DNA of 64,000 bases from Carposina sasakii (Eukaryota; Arthropoda; Insecta; Lepidoptera; Carposinidae), in contig CP053154.1 in assembly GCA_014607495.2 (NCBI GenBank), forward strand, positions 3,472,001 to 3,536,000, read 5' to 3'. Under the pieces are notes generated by a model. That model did not search any database. It was not told the origin of the DNA and worked only from the letters and a program-made list of their open reading frames with translations. This document shows positions 21,701 to 31,000 of this stretch, in pieces. A program made the position numbers and the translations under genes. Numbering within the stretch: the first letter of the stretch is position 1; each line of letters begins with the position of its first letter.

Positions 21701-24700
21701 CGCGAACACATGGAGCTGCTCAAGGTGAGGCAGGATGAGTACATCACGTGCTGTACGAGAGGGAAGCTGGAGGAGGAGGGCAGCGAGAGTAGGACATCCT
21801 CGTGCGGAACCTTGGAGCTGCTTGAGGCAGGATGAGTACATCACGTGCTGTACGAGAGGGAAGCTGGAGGAGGAGGGCAGCGAGAGTAACAGATTTTTAT
21901 TTGCTTGACTCCTCGGGCCAGGCTCGATATCGTTAGTCCGCTGTAATATCGAGCCTGGCCCTAGGCCATAGGTTAGATTTAGTCCGCTCCCGACCGGTCG
22001 GAATGAAGGTTGTTGGGGGTGGCCTATGTTCAGCGGTGGACTTGTCATCTCACGGCTGAGAATGTTGATGATGCTGATGACTGGTGCACTTACGGGCTTC
22101 CACCACGAACCTTCCACTTTTGTACAAGTATAGGTATATTATGACTAAGCTCTAGCATTACAAAAGTCGCCAAGGCCCTCGTAGTATAGTGGTTAAAACT
22201 ATAATTCCCCCCCCCCAGATAAGTCTCCTCGAATGCGGGCTGGTGTCGTCCGAGTCGCCTGGTGGACATGGAGGAGGAGTCCCCCCCGGCGGGGGGTGCG
22301 GGCGGCGCGGGGGGCGCGGGGGGGCGCGCGCCCGACCACGTGTCGGAGATGGGCGCGCTCATACTGCAGAATGATGCCGGCGCCTCCGCGCTCTATACGG
22401 TTAGTATAATCATTATTAGGCTCAATTGACAACCCTGCGGGATTAAACGGAAGCCACTTTTTGCAACGAAATTGTATATAGCGTAATGAAGTTTATATAA
22501 ATGGTATAACACGCAAGTTATATACGAGCCGAAAAATTAGATGCGCTTCTTCCGCGGAATCTTGCGCATTCTAGAGAACTCTCCGGGGCCGTTTGAGGAA
22601 TCCGCAGGAGCTGACGCAAAAGGGATAAGTCGTTCAAGAAAAAATCTACAACAACGGCGGAACGTCCTTCATGTGTACTCGGGAATTCCCGCGTCATGAG
22701 GCGAAATTGACGCTTCCATTCCATTTCGCGGCGGTGTAATTTGAGCCGTAACTGATTCACATCAGCTTATTTCTGTCCACTGCTGAACCTCCCCCAGGGC
22801 ACAGGCACCTTGCCCAAAATTTTTAGTAAATCGCTTTCACGCCAAAACTACTGAATCGATTCCAATCAAATTTGGTACACAGATATTCTAAAGACTGAGA
22901 AAGCACATAGGCTACTTTTTATCCCGGATAATTTCGACATTTTGTTTTTTCTGCAGTCCTACATACCTATACTAGTAATATTATAATATTATGATTCCAC
23001 CAGATCCTCCGCGCGTTAACCTGGAACGATTCCACATCGTCACTGCGCGCGTGCCAACTGGCCCTGCCAACGTTGGTGTACGCGGTGCAGGCCAACCGGG
23101 TTGGCGCCAACGAGGCGAGCTGCGCACTGGCCTGCATCCTGCAAGCGTTGCGCACGCACGGCCAACACGAGGCCAACCAGGCGGCGCTGTTGGCGCTCGC
23201 TGTACAGGTAAAAGCTATCATCTCTCACTGATCGCAGGACATGTCTGGACCTATCCTTCTTGTACAAAATTGTTTACAATATCATAGATTCACCACAGAT
23301 ACTCAATTAAATTAGATTTAACATTCCACTCTGTGGTTTCAGATTAAAAAACTACCATCTATTTAGTCCGAGTCCGCATAAGACTAATCTAGGTAGGCAT
23401 TCTCCTCTGACAAGATTAATGGATACCTACAACAAATTATCCAAATCAGTAAACATTGATATAACTGGTAATCGTGCAAATGTATTTAAGCATAAAGTTT
23501 TTCAATTGATTAATACAGTTTAATCCATGCTTATCTTTTAACACGCTTCATTGCTTAAATAATGGTTAAATAGTTTTACTTAATTTATTGTAAAAGTTGT
23601 GCTAGCCTGTAATTGTGATACATACGAGTAATATTATCGCGTGCTCCTGTCCAACTTGTATCTTAACGGAACTGTTATGTATTATGTTGGCTTTCTAATT
23701 TAAATCTATACTAATAATAATAATAATATTATAAAGCTGAAGAGTTTGTTTGTTTGTTTGTTTGTTTGTTTGTTTGTTTGATTGAACGCGCTAATCTCCG
23801 GAACTACTGGGTCGAATTAAAAAATTCTTTTTGTGTTGGATAGTCCATTTATCGAGGAAGGCTTTAGGCTATATATCATCACAGTGCGACCAATAGGGAC
23901 GAAGAATAAGAGGAAAATGTGGAAAAAACGGGGAAAATTATTCAACTTTGGAGACTTCCGTTGCGTGCGCTGCGTAAACGGTTCAAGTTATCCAAAAAAT
24001 ATGTATGAAAGAATAAAATGACGTAGAAATGATATGAAAGAAAAAATTGTAGGTCTAGACTGCCTGATGCAGAACCCTTAGCAGCCCAGCTAAACTTTGA
24101 GAGATATGAAAATACCGTCTTAGGAAAAGTTGCTCAGCATGATAAGCACTTTCTAATAACGTAATAAAATTGAAGGTCTAGATAACCTGATGCAGAACCC
24201 TTAACAGCCCAGCTAAATTTTGAGAGATATGAAAATACCGTTTTAGGAAAAGTTATTCAACATTTTAAAAGAATTCAATTCCCTGTTAAGTTATCTTTTG
24301 CTGTAACAATTAATAAATCACAGGGGCAAACGTTTAAACACGTTGGAATTGACTTACGTCAAGACTGCTTTTCACACGGCCAATTATATGTCGCGTTGTC
24401 AAGATCGGGTTGCGGAGAAAATCAGTATGTTCTTCTGCCACAAGAAAATAAAACAAAAAATATAATTTACGCAGAAGTACTTTAAAATATTTTATTCTGT
24501 TTGTTGACGCGGACGAAGTCGCGGGCAACAGCTAGTAAATTAAATAAAACTAGTGAAAGCTGTATTTGTTTATGTTATATTCCTCAGTCTTTACCCAGCA
24601 ACAACGGCTATTAAAAAAAAAATCCACAGTTAGTAAATCTTCGTATTTTTTGTAATACTAATGTAAAAGTTAGTGTCTGTTACCACATTATGGATCCACG

Positions 24701-26573
24701 GATTGATGATGATGATGACGAGAGTGAGGTTCTAACAAAATCTTCACTTGGCTTGTCTATGGTATTAACAGCTGACCAACTATAGTGATTTTGTCAAATA
24801 CTTGAGAAATAAACTGTATGCCTTGCATATATCCCCAGATTCACAGGGTTATTCTCTATCTTGCCGTTGCCAAACAGCAAAAGATCAATTTCTATTTATT
24901 AACGAATTTAGTACCGGCGACTACGTATTTACGTCTTCTTAGTTTTTTAGAGGTGTCGGCGACGCGTATTTGCGTCCTGGCACTAGGCGTCGTTGTCGGC
25001 ATGCTCGGTAAGTCTGCCGGCTTCACTGACAAACATAACACTTGTGTTCTCAGACGTACGAGGTGCTGCGGCCGCGCTTCCCCGGCATCGTGGGCGTGCT
25101 GGCGGCCGTGCCCGGCGTGGAGGCGGGTGACCTGCAGCGACTCGACGACAAGCTGACCGCGCCCGGCCGCCCGGCGCGCTTCGACAAGAGCAAGCGCGAG
25201 CTCTTCAAGAAGATCACCGCCCGGGTGCGTACACACTGCTCCCTGCGACTAGGGTTACCAGATGATAATGAATCAGAAGACCGGAGAAAAGGCCCGATTT
25301 CCATGAGTCCTGAGATTTTATACAGTTTAAAAATTTTCTCTCAAGAACGTATTATTATCGTTTTATACACTGCACGCACGTCGCACTCGAAGCGGCGGGG
25401 CGGGGTTGTTGCCAAAAGATTATTTTTAGTTTGTTTCACTTGGATAAATAAGTATAGATTTTAACTGTTCAGTTATTACCAAAAGAATATTATTAGTTGG
25501 TTTAACTTTTAATTAAAGAGATCTAAAAATCCTGAGATATCACGAGATTTGCAAAATCCGGCCCAATCCTGAGAAAAATCTTGAAATCTCAGGACAAATC
25601 CTGAGATATGGTAACCCTACCTGCAATCCAGGTCGGCGTGTTACTTACTCCCCACTCTCGACAACACGCGGCAAATGGAGGTACTACATAGTCGTTGAAA
25701 ATGATTGGGCGACGGAAAAGTCAAAAGCGTGCTGACAGATGGGTCCGTTGTGCTCCTACCACTGGCGGCTCGCTAAGGAGCGCTGGTGCGGTGCACTCCA
25801 CCCACGAAGGCATATAGGCAATCTATATTTCTCTATATTTATCTTTCAATTCTATGTTTATACAATAGTGTCTACGCGTTCGTCTCAAGTAAGTTGTAAT
25901 CTTATGTATCGAGTGGAGCTCTAGCGATCGCGCCCCAATGAAACGAAATTTGGTACGATTCCTAGTACTGTATTCAATGAGTGCGAAAGAGACATACCGA
26001 CATAGGCCGGCGCGTGATACAGAAGATTTCGTATGAAAAATTAGCCTTATCTGGAGCGCCGCTCACTTTAATTCGCGTATGCGGCCACTAGAGGTCGCTT
26101 AGTCCGAGTTAGAACGCGATATGGTTGTCTTTAATGTGTTTCATTAGGTCATCTGAATTTTTATAAGTGTACGGTAGAACTTGCACCATCCCATTCGTTA
26201 AGGGAGTGAACATCCATCTAAAAATGTCAGCAGCCGCCTCTGGCTCCTACCCCTAGGATTTATGACACTTTTAAATCGTATAAACGCGCGACTTGCATAC
26301 TACACATAGATGTGCGGATTAGTTATTTTACTATGGCCCAAGTGACAGACTATTTATTTCTGTAGTTAATTCTTCCAAATATGTACGCTTATTGTAATAT
26401 TCATTATTTTTTCTTATTTACAGTTAATTGGGCGCAACGTGGGGCAGTTGTTTAAGAAAGAGGTGTACATCCTGAACCTGCCGACCATGCACGTGGCTAA
26501 AGACAAACGCAGCGTCGACTCGCTAGAGGGCGCCTCTTTAGAAACCCTCTTTGCGGCCAACGCTCCCACGTAA
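9771..26573 (+). CDS. XPO5: Exportin-5 (pre-miRNA nuclear export receptor)
   Basis: RanGTP-dependent karyopherin exporting pre-miRNAs and other structured RNAs. Coding exons: 9771-9910, 9987-10146, 12022-12240, 12948-13115, 13644-13808, 14702-14830, 15538-15780, 16346-16473, 17013-17154, 18502-18685, 18856-19019, 19300-19467, 19793-20001, 20323-20575, 20960-21188, 21449-21594, 22219-22399, 23004-23207, 25054-25224, 26424-26573. All junctions are in phase and the product is about 1183 residues, close to human (1204). Family landmarks: [16 protein letters not shown] (importin-beta N domain), [55 protein letters not shown]. The ATG follows a TTGCAG acceptor, so the 5'UTR is spliced. Oddities: exon 17 needs a frame change between 22223 and about 22262 to stay open, and exon 16 is followed by decayed tandem copies of itself. 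Exons 14 and 17 are very GC-rich (Ala/Gly/Pro). Confidence 0.95.
10395..10860. mobile_element. Head-to-head pair of tRNA-headed SINE-like units
   Basis: Two tRNA-like modules face each other inside XPO5 intron 2. The minus-strand copy is about 10436-10507 and the plus-strand copy 10728-10803. Each has a D-arm-like GGCTTAGTGGTTA (box A) and GGGTTCNATTCCCAC (box B), followed by a shared AT-rich tail (GAAGAATTTTT...TTATTAATAATTTTATAA). The intervening body matches, in reverse, the body at 38085-38260. The anticodon stem does not pair, so these are not functional tRNAs. Confidence 0.7.
11155..11975. repeat. Repeat bounded by inverted GGAACGAAGTTCC motifs
   Basis: A palindromic AGGAACGAAGTTCCTT at about 11174-11189 and AAGGAACTTCGTTCC at about 11957-11971 lie about 780 bp apart in XPO5 intron 2. 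The interior has no coding frame. It may be one element or two ends of related elements. Weak assignment. Confidence 0.3.
11331..11357. repeat. (AC)n(AT)n microsatellite
   Basis: Simple dinucleotide run in XPO5 intron 2, AC repeats passing into AT repeats. Confidence 0.9.
12406..12441 (-). mobile_element. Helitron 3' end fragment
   Basis: Minus-strand copy of the GGACGGAGTCGCGGGTGTTCACTAGT terminal motif in an XPO5 intron. Only the 3' terminus is preserved. Confidence 0.6.
13130..13265. repeat. Dispersed repeat, copy 1
   Basis: The block from GCCGGCTACTAGGTATTTGCG through CGTCCTGGCACTAGG to CTGCCGGC is shared, with many substitutions, with 24905-25020 in another XPO5 intron. On the minus strand both copies read a similar peptide (around SARTKISV and YLVAGT), which may be chance or a transposon coding remnant. 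Confidence 0.5.
14097..14240. mobile_element. 144-bp inverted-repeat MITE
   Basis: The outer 33 bp (14097-14129 and 14208-14240) are near-perfect inverted repeats beginning TAAGGGCCGATTTTTCCAAA. A second copy is at 48725-48868, and fragments are near 19573-19655, 20854-20880 and 60800-60812. There is no coding capacity. It lies in XPO5 intron 5. Confidence 0.8.
15966..16330 (+). mobile_element. tRNA-headed SINE
   Basis: Box-A-like GGTGATAGCCCAGTGGTTAAG followed by a degraded box B (GTTGGATCCC). The body contains GCCTCGGAAAGCACGTAAT and CACACACTTGTGCACTATAATAT, blocks of a common lepidopteran SINE family. It ends just upstream of XPO5 exon 8, so the exon acceptor lies at the SINE's edge. Confidence 0.75.
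17175..18210 (+). repeat. Mosaic of LINE-tail-like repeats in an XPO5 intron
   Basis: Contains GTTGGGCAGAAGTGTGCAAA...CACCCACTTTTCA (shared with 54430-54520), GTCCACTGCTGGATGCAGG, AGTGACAAGTTGCTAGCTCA (shared with about 56980 and 61815), TAGGCGATGGGCTGACCACC (shared with 5845 and 60958), an (AC)n run at about 17901-17923, and a CTTACGACATGGACGG block. These fit 3' regions of non-LTR retrotransposons. No intact reverse transcriptase was seen. Confidence 0.55.
21478..21895 (+). repeat. Decayed tandem duplication of XPO5 exon 16
   Basis: The part of exon 16 from TACATCACGTCACTGTACGA through the donor CAAGGTGAGG is repeated downstream. Unit starts are near 21478, 21610, 21740 and 21837. Unit 2 has a 2-bp loss (CGGG to GG) that breaks the frame, and units 3 and 4 carry larger deletions. 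Only unit 1 encodes protein; the rest lie in the intron. Confidence 0.85.
22178..22200 (+). repeat. tRNA-like 5' half fragment
   Basis: CCCTCGTAGTATAGTGGTTAA resembles the acceptor and D-arm start of tRNA-Asp (TCCTCGTTAGTATAGTGG). It stops in the poly-C tract before exon 17. Most likely a SINE-head remnant, not a tRNA gene. Confidence 0.45.
22830..22958 (+). mobile_element. Helitron-like fragment
   Basis: Internal blocks ACATAGGCTACTTTTTATCCC and TCGACATTTTGTTTTTTCTG are shared with the non-autonomous Helitrons of this window. The terminal GTCGCGGGC end is missing. It lies in XPO5 intron 17. Confidence 0.6.
23703..24535 (+). mobile_element. Helitron with helicase remnant
   Basis: Begins TCTATACTAATA after AA and ends GCGGACGAAGTCGCGGGCAACAGCTAG before T, matching the Helitron TC...CTAG rule and A/T target. 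It contains a TTTG repeat tract, an internal direct duplication (about 24050-24150 and 24172-24262, around CCTGATGCAGAACCCTTA) and a helicase C-terminal remnant. A related copy begins at 63338. It lies in XPO5 intron 18. Confidence 0.85.
24264..24485 (+). pseudogene. Helitron Rep/helicase C-terminal fragment
   Basis: An open frame of about 70 codons up to TAA encodes the C-terminus of a PIF1-type helicase. It has [18 protein letters not shown] (helicase motif V) and [10 protein letters not shown] (motif VI). No start codon and no upstream Rep or Walker motifs are present, so it is a non-functional leftover carried by the Helitron. Confidence 0.85.
24905..25020. repeat. Dispersed repeat, copy 2
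   Basis: Diverged relative of 13130-13265, sharing ACTACGTATTTACGT...CGTCCTGGCACTAGG and a final CTGCCGG. It lies just before XPO5 exon 19. Confidence 0.5.
25739..26165 (+). repeat. About 400-bp dispersed repeat, copy 1
   Basis: From GCTCCTACCACTGGCGGCTCG to GATATGGTTGTCTTTAAT. It is matched over nearly its whole length by the reverse complement of 33755-34140 in the LARS1 intron. Shared blocks include GGAGCGCTGGTGC, TCAAGTAAGTTGTAATCTTA, CCTAGTACTGTATTCAATGA and GAGTTAGAACGCGATATGG. No terminal inverted repeat or coding frame is evident, so the class is unknown. Confidence 0.75.
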
Positions 26574-26650
26574 CAAATCGACTCGCCTAGCCATATTACA
26601 TATATTTCTACTGTGAATAACCATTTATATGTTATTTAATTATATTAACA

Positions 26651-26656
26651 ATTAAA
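26651..26656 (+). other. Probable XPO5 polyadenylation signal
   Basis: ATTAAA variant 78 bp after the XPO5 stop codon. No AATAAA occurs nearby. Confidence 0.4.
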
Positions 26657-26956
26657 CGGCTTGACCATGTTTTTATTATTTTCGGTTTTCAATTTTACCA
26701 GGGATAAGTAACAATAGGTGTGATTCATCTGTTTGTTTGTTATTTATATTGCGAATTCGTGGAATTATGGCCATTGTTTGTAATAGCGAACAATAGTTTG
26801 CTATAATTCATCAATGTAGCTAGGTCACTGATTAAACCAACCACGTCAAGGTAAACTCTAGATGGGGGTGTCACCCTATGTAGACTAGACACCCAGAGCT
26901 GAGTGGATTTGCTGATTTGGCTGAAAATTTGTGGGTAGGTAGCTTAGGGCCGAACC

Positions 26957-27865
26957 TCACCGAAATAGCAGCGACGCGGCGAGCACTTAACGTGTGCAAA
27001 TAATTTTAAACTTTATTTACACATACTTATAACTACTAGTATCACTTGAAAAGTACGCGGCGCCGCGCGTCCGCCCGCAATGTCACTCGCGGCTAGGCAT
27101 GGGCTAATCATATCCGGGAAAGGATTGAACATGTAGTATATCACTCCGACTAAGGATATATATCCTTTTAACATATCCAACTCCGCGTGTATATCCGGGA
27201 ACGAAGAGATTTAAGTGACGCGATATATGACTGGGACTGGTTTGGTTAGGTTGTTGTGTGTCCTTTTAACTGATCCAACACCGCGTACATATCCGGGAAT
27301 GAAGAGATTAAGCGAACCGAGATATGATTGGAATGATCTATCCAAATAATAATTAGAATATTTAATAGGCGTATTTAAAAATCACAGTAGGTACACTAGA
27401 ACTATTGTCCTAAAAATAATTGCAAATCCAAACAGCTTTTATTTACATTAAAAACAAAATACTTAAGATCAAATATAAAACGGAATGAATAGAAATTTTG
27501 AAAATTATAATTACGAAAACAAATATTTATACTAAACGGCATGCCTGTCGCTCGTGAGTATTCGTATATACTCGTGTAATGTCGTTACATTCACGCTCAT
27601 GCGTCTACTGCGATAGTACCGCGCGTTCCGGCGCGTTCGCATTCCGTCTCGCTCACTTATTCTTATCTTCGGCATTAATCGGTAGGTCGAAGTGGGTCGG
27701 ATATAGGATATGGTAACTTTCTTTAAAGTGAAGGAGTTGATTCATATCCACCTCTGGATATATATCCGAGGATATAGTTGTGTCCGGAGTTACCCATGTC
27801 TACTCGCGGCTGCACGAGGCCGCTCGCGGTGCCGCGAGTACGCGCGCGTCGCTGCCATTCCGGTG
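26957..27865. mobile_element. Inverted-repeat DNA element interrupted by a hAT-like insert
   Basis: Terminal sequences CACCGAAATAGCAGCGACGCG (26957-26977) and the complement of 27845-27865 match at 19 of 21 positions. The ends are GC-rich and the interior carries no gene. The 709-bp hAT-like element at 27094-27802 lies inside. Without the insert it would be about 190 bp. Confidence 0.65.
27086..27810. mobile_element. Non-autonomous hAT-like element
   Basis: Element 27094-27802 has terminal inverted repeats TAGGCATGGGCTAA and the complement of TTACCCATGTCTA. It is flanked by an identical 8-bp duplication CTCGCGGC (27086-27093, 27803-27810), the hAT signature. The interior has recurrent TATATCCGGGAA and GAAGAGATT motifs and no transposase frame. 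Confidence 0.82.
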
Positions 27866-27989
27866 TTAAATAGGATACTTTTTATCCCAGATAATTTTGA
27901 TATCTTGTTTTTCCGCAGCCCTTGCGAAAGGAGTCGCATGCATCCACTAGTTAGAAATAAATACAAAACTTGCGATAATAAATAAATAA

Positions 27990-27995
27990 TTTATT
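27990..27995 (-). other. LARS1 polyadenylation signal
   Basis: AATAAA on the minus strand, 32 bp after the LARS1 stop codon. Confidence 0.55.
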
Positions 27996-28027
27996 TTCCA
28001 CATAAAAACAGTAGCAGTACGTTAGTT

Positions 28028-31000
28028 TCACTTATCGTACGTGTAAAGCAGTTGTGTGCCTAATTCTAGATTAGTTCCGTTGCTGACGAGCTGAACGGAA
28101 TTCACTTCAACGTTCACTTTGAATAAAGATGCGTTGTCGAGAACCTCGCATCTTACTTCATGATCGCCGGTTACTGGAATCTTACGAGGTCCGAGCAACG
28201 GGTCCTTATAGCGCCATAGTTTCAGAGAGCTCAAATCTGGAATACAAAAATAGACATTGTGAATATTATGTTGTGACATGGGGAATCGTTTGTAATCCTT
28301 TTGGTATATTTATCTAACAATATAAAAGCTGGTGGCTAGCGATAATGAATTGATGTTTTGTTTATTACTCCAATCTATCATAACTTTCTTTACAAATTGT
28401 CATCACTACATAATGTAAATGTAAAACAAAGTCGCTTTCCGCTGTCTGTCTGTCCCTATGTATGCTTAAATCTTTAAACTACGTAACGGATTTTGATGCG
28501 GTTTTTTAATAGATAGAGTGATTCAAGAGGAAGAATTATATTTATAGCTAAGGACGCGCCCTGGCTTCGCACAGGTGCAATGTCCCCTCACGCGGACGAA
28601 GTCGTGAGCGGCCGCAAGTACACACATTGTCTAAAATATACGTAATCTACGTAATTTATCTTGGAAAATCTTTAATACACGATAAACAAGTCACTATTTG
28701 TGAAACTTTACTGTGTACAAGCAGAAAAGAAATGCCGTCATCAAATCCCAATTTCCATACATCCTACTAATATTATAAACGCGAAAGTTAGTAAGTATGG
28801 ATGGATGGATATTTGTTACTCTTTCACGTAAATACGGCTGGAGCGATTTTTATAAAATTTGGTATGGAGTTAGCCGACGATAATTACGACATTTAATTTT
28901 TTCTGAAGTCCACGCGGACGAAGTCGCGGGCGCCCACTAGCTATGTCACAAAACACCTACCTTTCACTGCCTTAACGTCTCTAGCAATCTTCGCCTTGAG
29001 TTTCTCAACACTGTCACCGTCACAAACATCGAGTGCGACAGTAAACAACCCGCTCATGGCCGTGGGGTTAATGACCTCGAGACGCACTCCAGCCTCCACT
29101 GAGAATGTGATGTGAGGTTGACTCGGGGCGCAGTCTTCGCGGGTCTTCTCCGGCGTGTCGGGACTGTCCGTGTGTTTCACTTCTAGAGACTCCAGCTGGG
29201 AAATATCAATGAATGTTATTATTAACGGCTTTGCCCGCGTACAAAGTACCCGTGCGAAGCCGAGGCGGATCGTATATAGCCTTCCTCGATAAATGGGCTA
29301 TTTAACACTGAAAGAATTTTGTCAAATCGACCCAGTAGTTCCTGAGATAAGCGCGTTCAAACAAACTCTTCAGCTTTATAATATTAGTATAGATGATTAC
29401 GTTTACCTCTACCACAATGTATACATATTTTAAAGAAATGGAAAAATTTGTCTCTGAAAGAGCTGACAAATTACTCGATGACCCATCTGAAATTACTTAT
29501 TGGAGACCCCGATAGCTAAATAAGCTTGGAGGGTATGTATGCTTTTTGTATGACGGACTATCTGATAAGAAAGGATTTCCCGAAATTTCCATGGGAACGG
29601 GAATTCTAATGTTTACATTACTCGTAAGTCGTATAAGTAGTGAAAGATTATGAGAATATTTGGTTGTTTATGAAAATTATTGATTGGAGGTAAACATGTA
29701 CGCCATTGAGTTCTACTTTAAAACTTGCACTCAGAGTACAGACTTTATAATATACAATCTTTAAGCCATCCTTAGAACACCAGTGGCAGGCTAGCAACTT
29801 GCAACAAGCCTTCTAAAATAAAAGCTCAAAACTAATACAATATGGCCGTAAAAACGTTCACTTACATCTAAAGTGTTGAGCAAATACTGTTTATTGTTAT
29901 TGAGTACAGCTGCCTCATCAAAAGGCAGCCCCACCGACAAAGCGTCCACCCCGATACGTTCCACGCTTTCCTTCGTCACTTGCACAAACGGCATCACTCG
30001 CTTCATGTACTTCTTCAGTTCTGCGATCTCTCCTAGCTTGGTAGATATTGTCTTGTTGTCTGGAAGACCGGAGGGCTGAAAAAAGGAGGTTTAATAAGAA
30101 TCTTAGATTAAAATCATGATAGTGGGAGATTCCTAATGGCATATATACAGATAGAAAAATAAACCTAATGCTAGCACATTCCCTCCACGGTGCGTCTCAA
30201 ATTTTGTGGATATCGCGCTTTTCGACGGATACGATAGAAAAATAAACCTAATGCTAGCTTCCCACGGTGCGTGATATCGCGGACGGACGCGGACCAGACC
30301 GTTCCGATGCAGGGAAGAGTATCGTCCGTGGAAATGTTCATGTCCATTACCTATTTACAAGTCCATGTTACGTGCGTGTTTGTCCGTAGTCTTCGGCCAT
30401 GCGCGGTTATCGGCAAGATCATGCACCGTGGGAAGCCAGCATTAGAAGGACCTGAAACCCTGAAAATTAGGACTATACGACAACAGAAACGGAATTCCAT
30501 AAAAACAGCCTAACCACATTAGTGTTAGTTTTTTATAACATCCAAAAACATACCCCATACAACTCCTTCAAGGCAGTCAGAATGAGATGCTGCCACCTCG
30601 GGTACTCCTTGGCGACCCACACGACCGCCTTGTTGGGCTTCCTCTCCGGTTTCGGAGCCTCGCCTTTCTTCGGCTTTTTCACCGCGCAGTGGTTCTTCAG
30701 GTAAATACGGAACGAGTGTGCCGCATCCATGAGATAATCGCTCGCTTTGACTGCCACCTCGTCCACTTGTCCGGCGGCTGGCCAACGCTCGTGTAGTATG
30801 CTGCGGGTCTGATGAAAGGATGGTGATTATAGGTAGCTACATATTACACGGTGGTCGGCTTGTGAGAAGTAAATTCTGTGGTGAGTTAGTTGCATAGGAG
30901 TGCAAATATTGTCGAATAAAAACATGATTGATATTGTTGTGGTATTTATTTTCACATTACACATATCAAGTAGGTATCGCATGTGATTGTGTTGGGCTTA

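Noticed and set aside
21605..21835. Extra coding exons from the repeated exon 16 units
   Set aside because: Units 2-4 are frame-shifted relative to exon 16 and would encode Gly/Arg-rich nonsense; phase into exon 17 would be lost.
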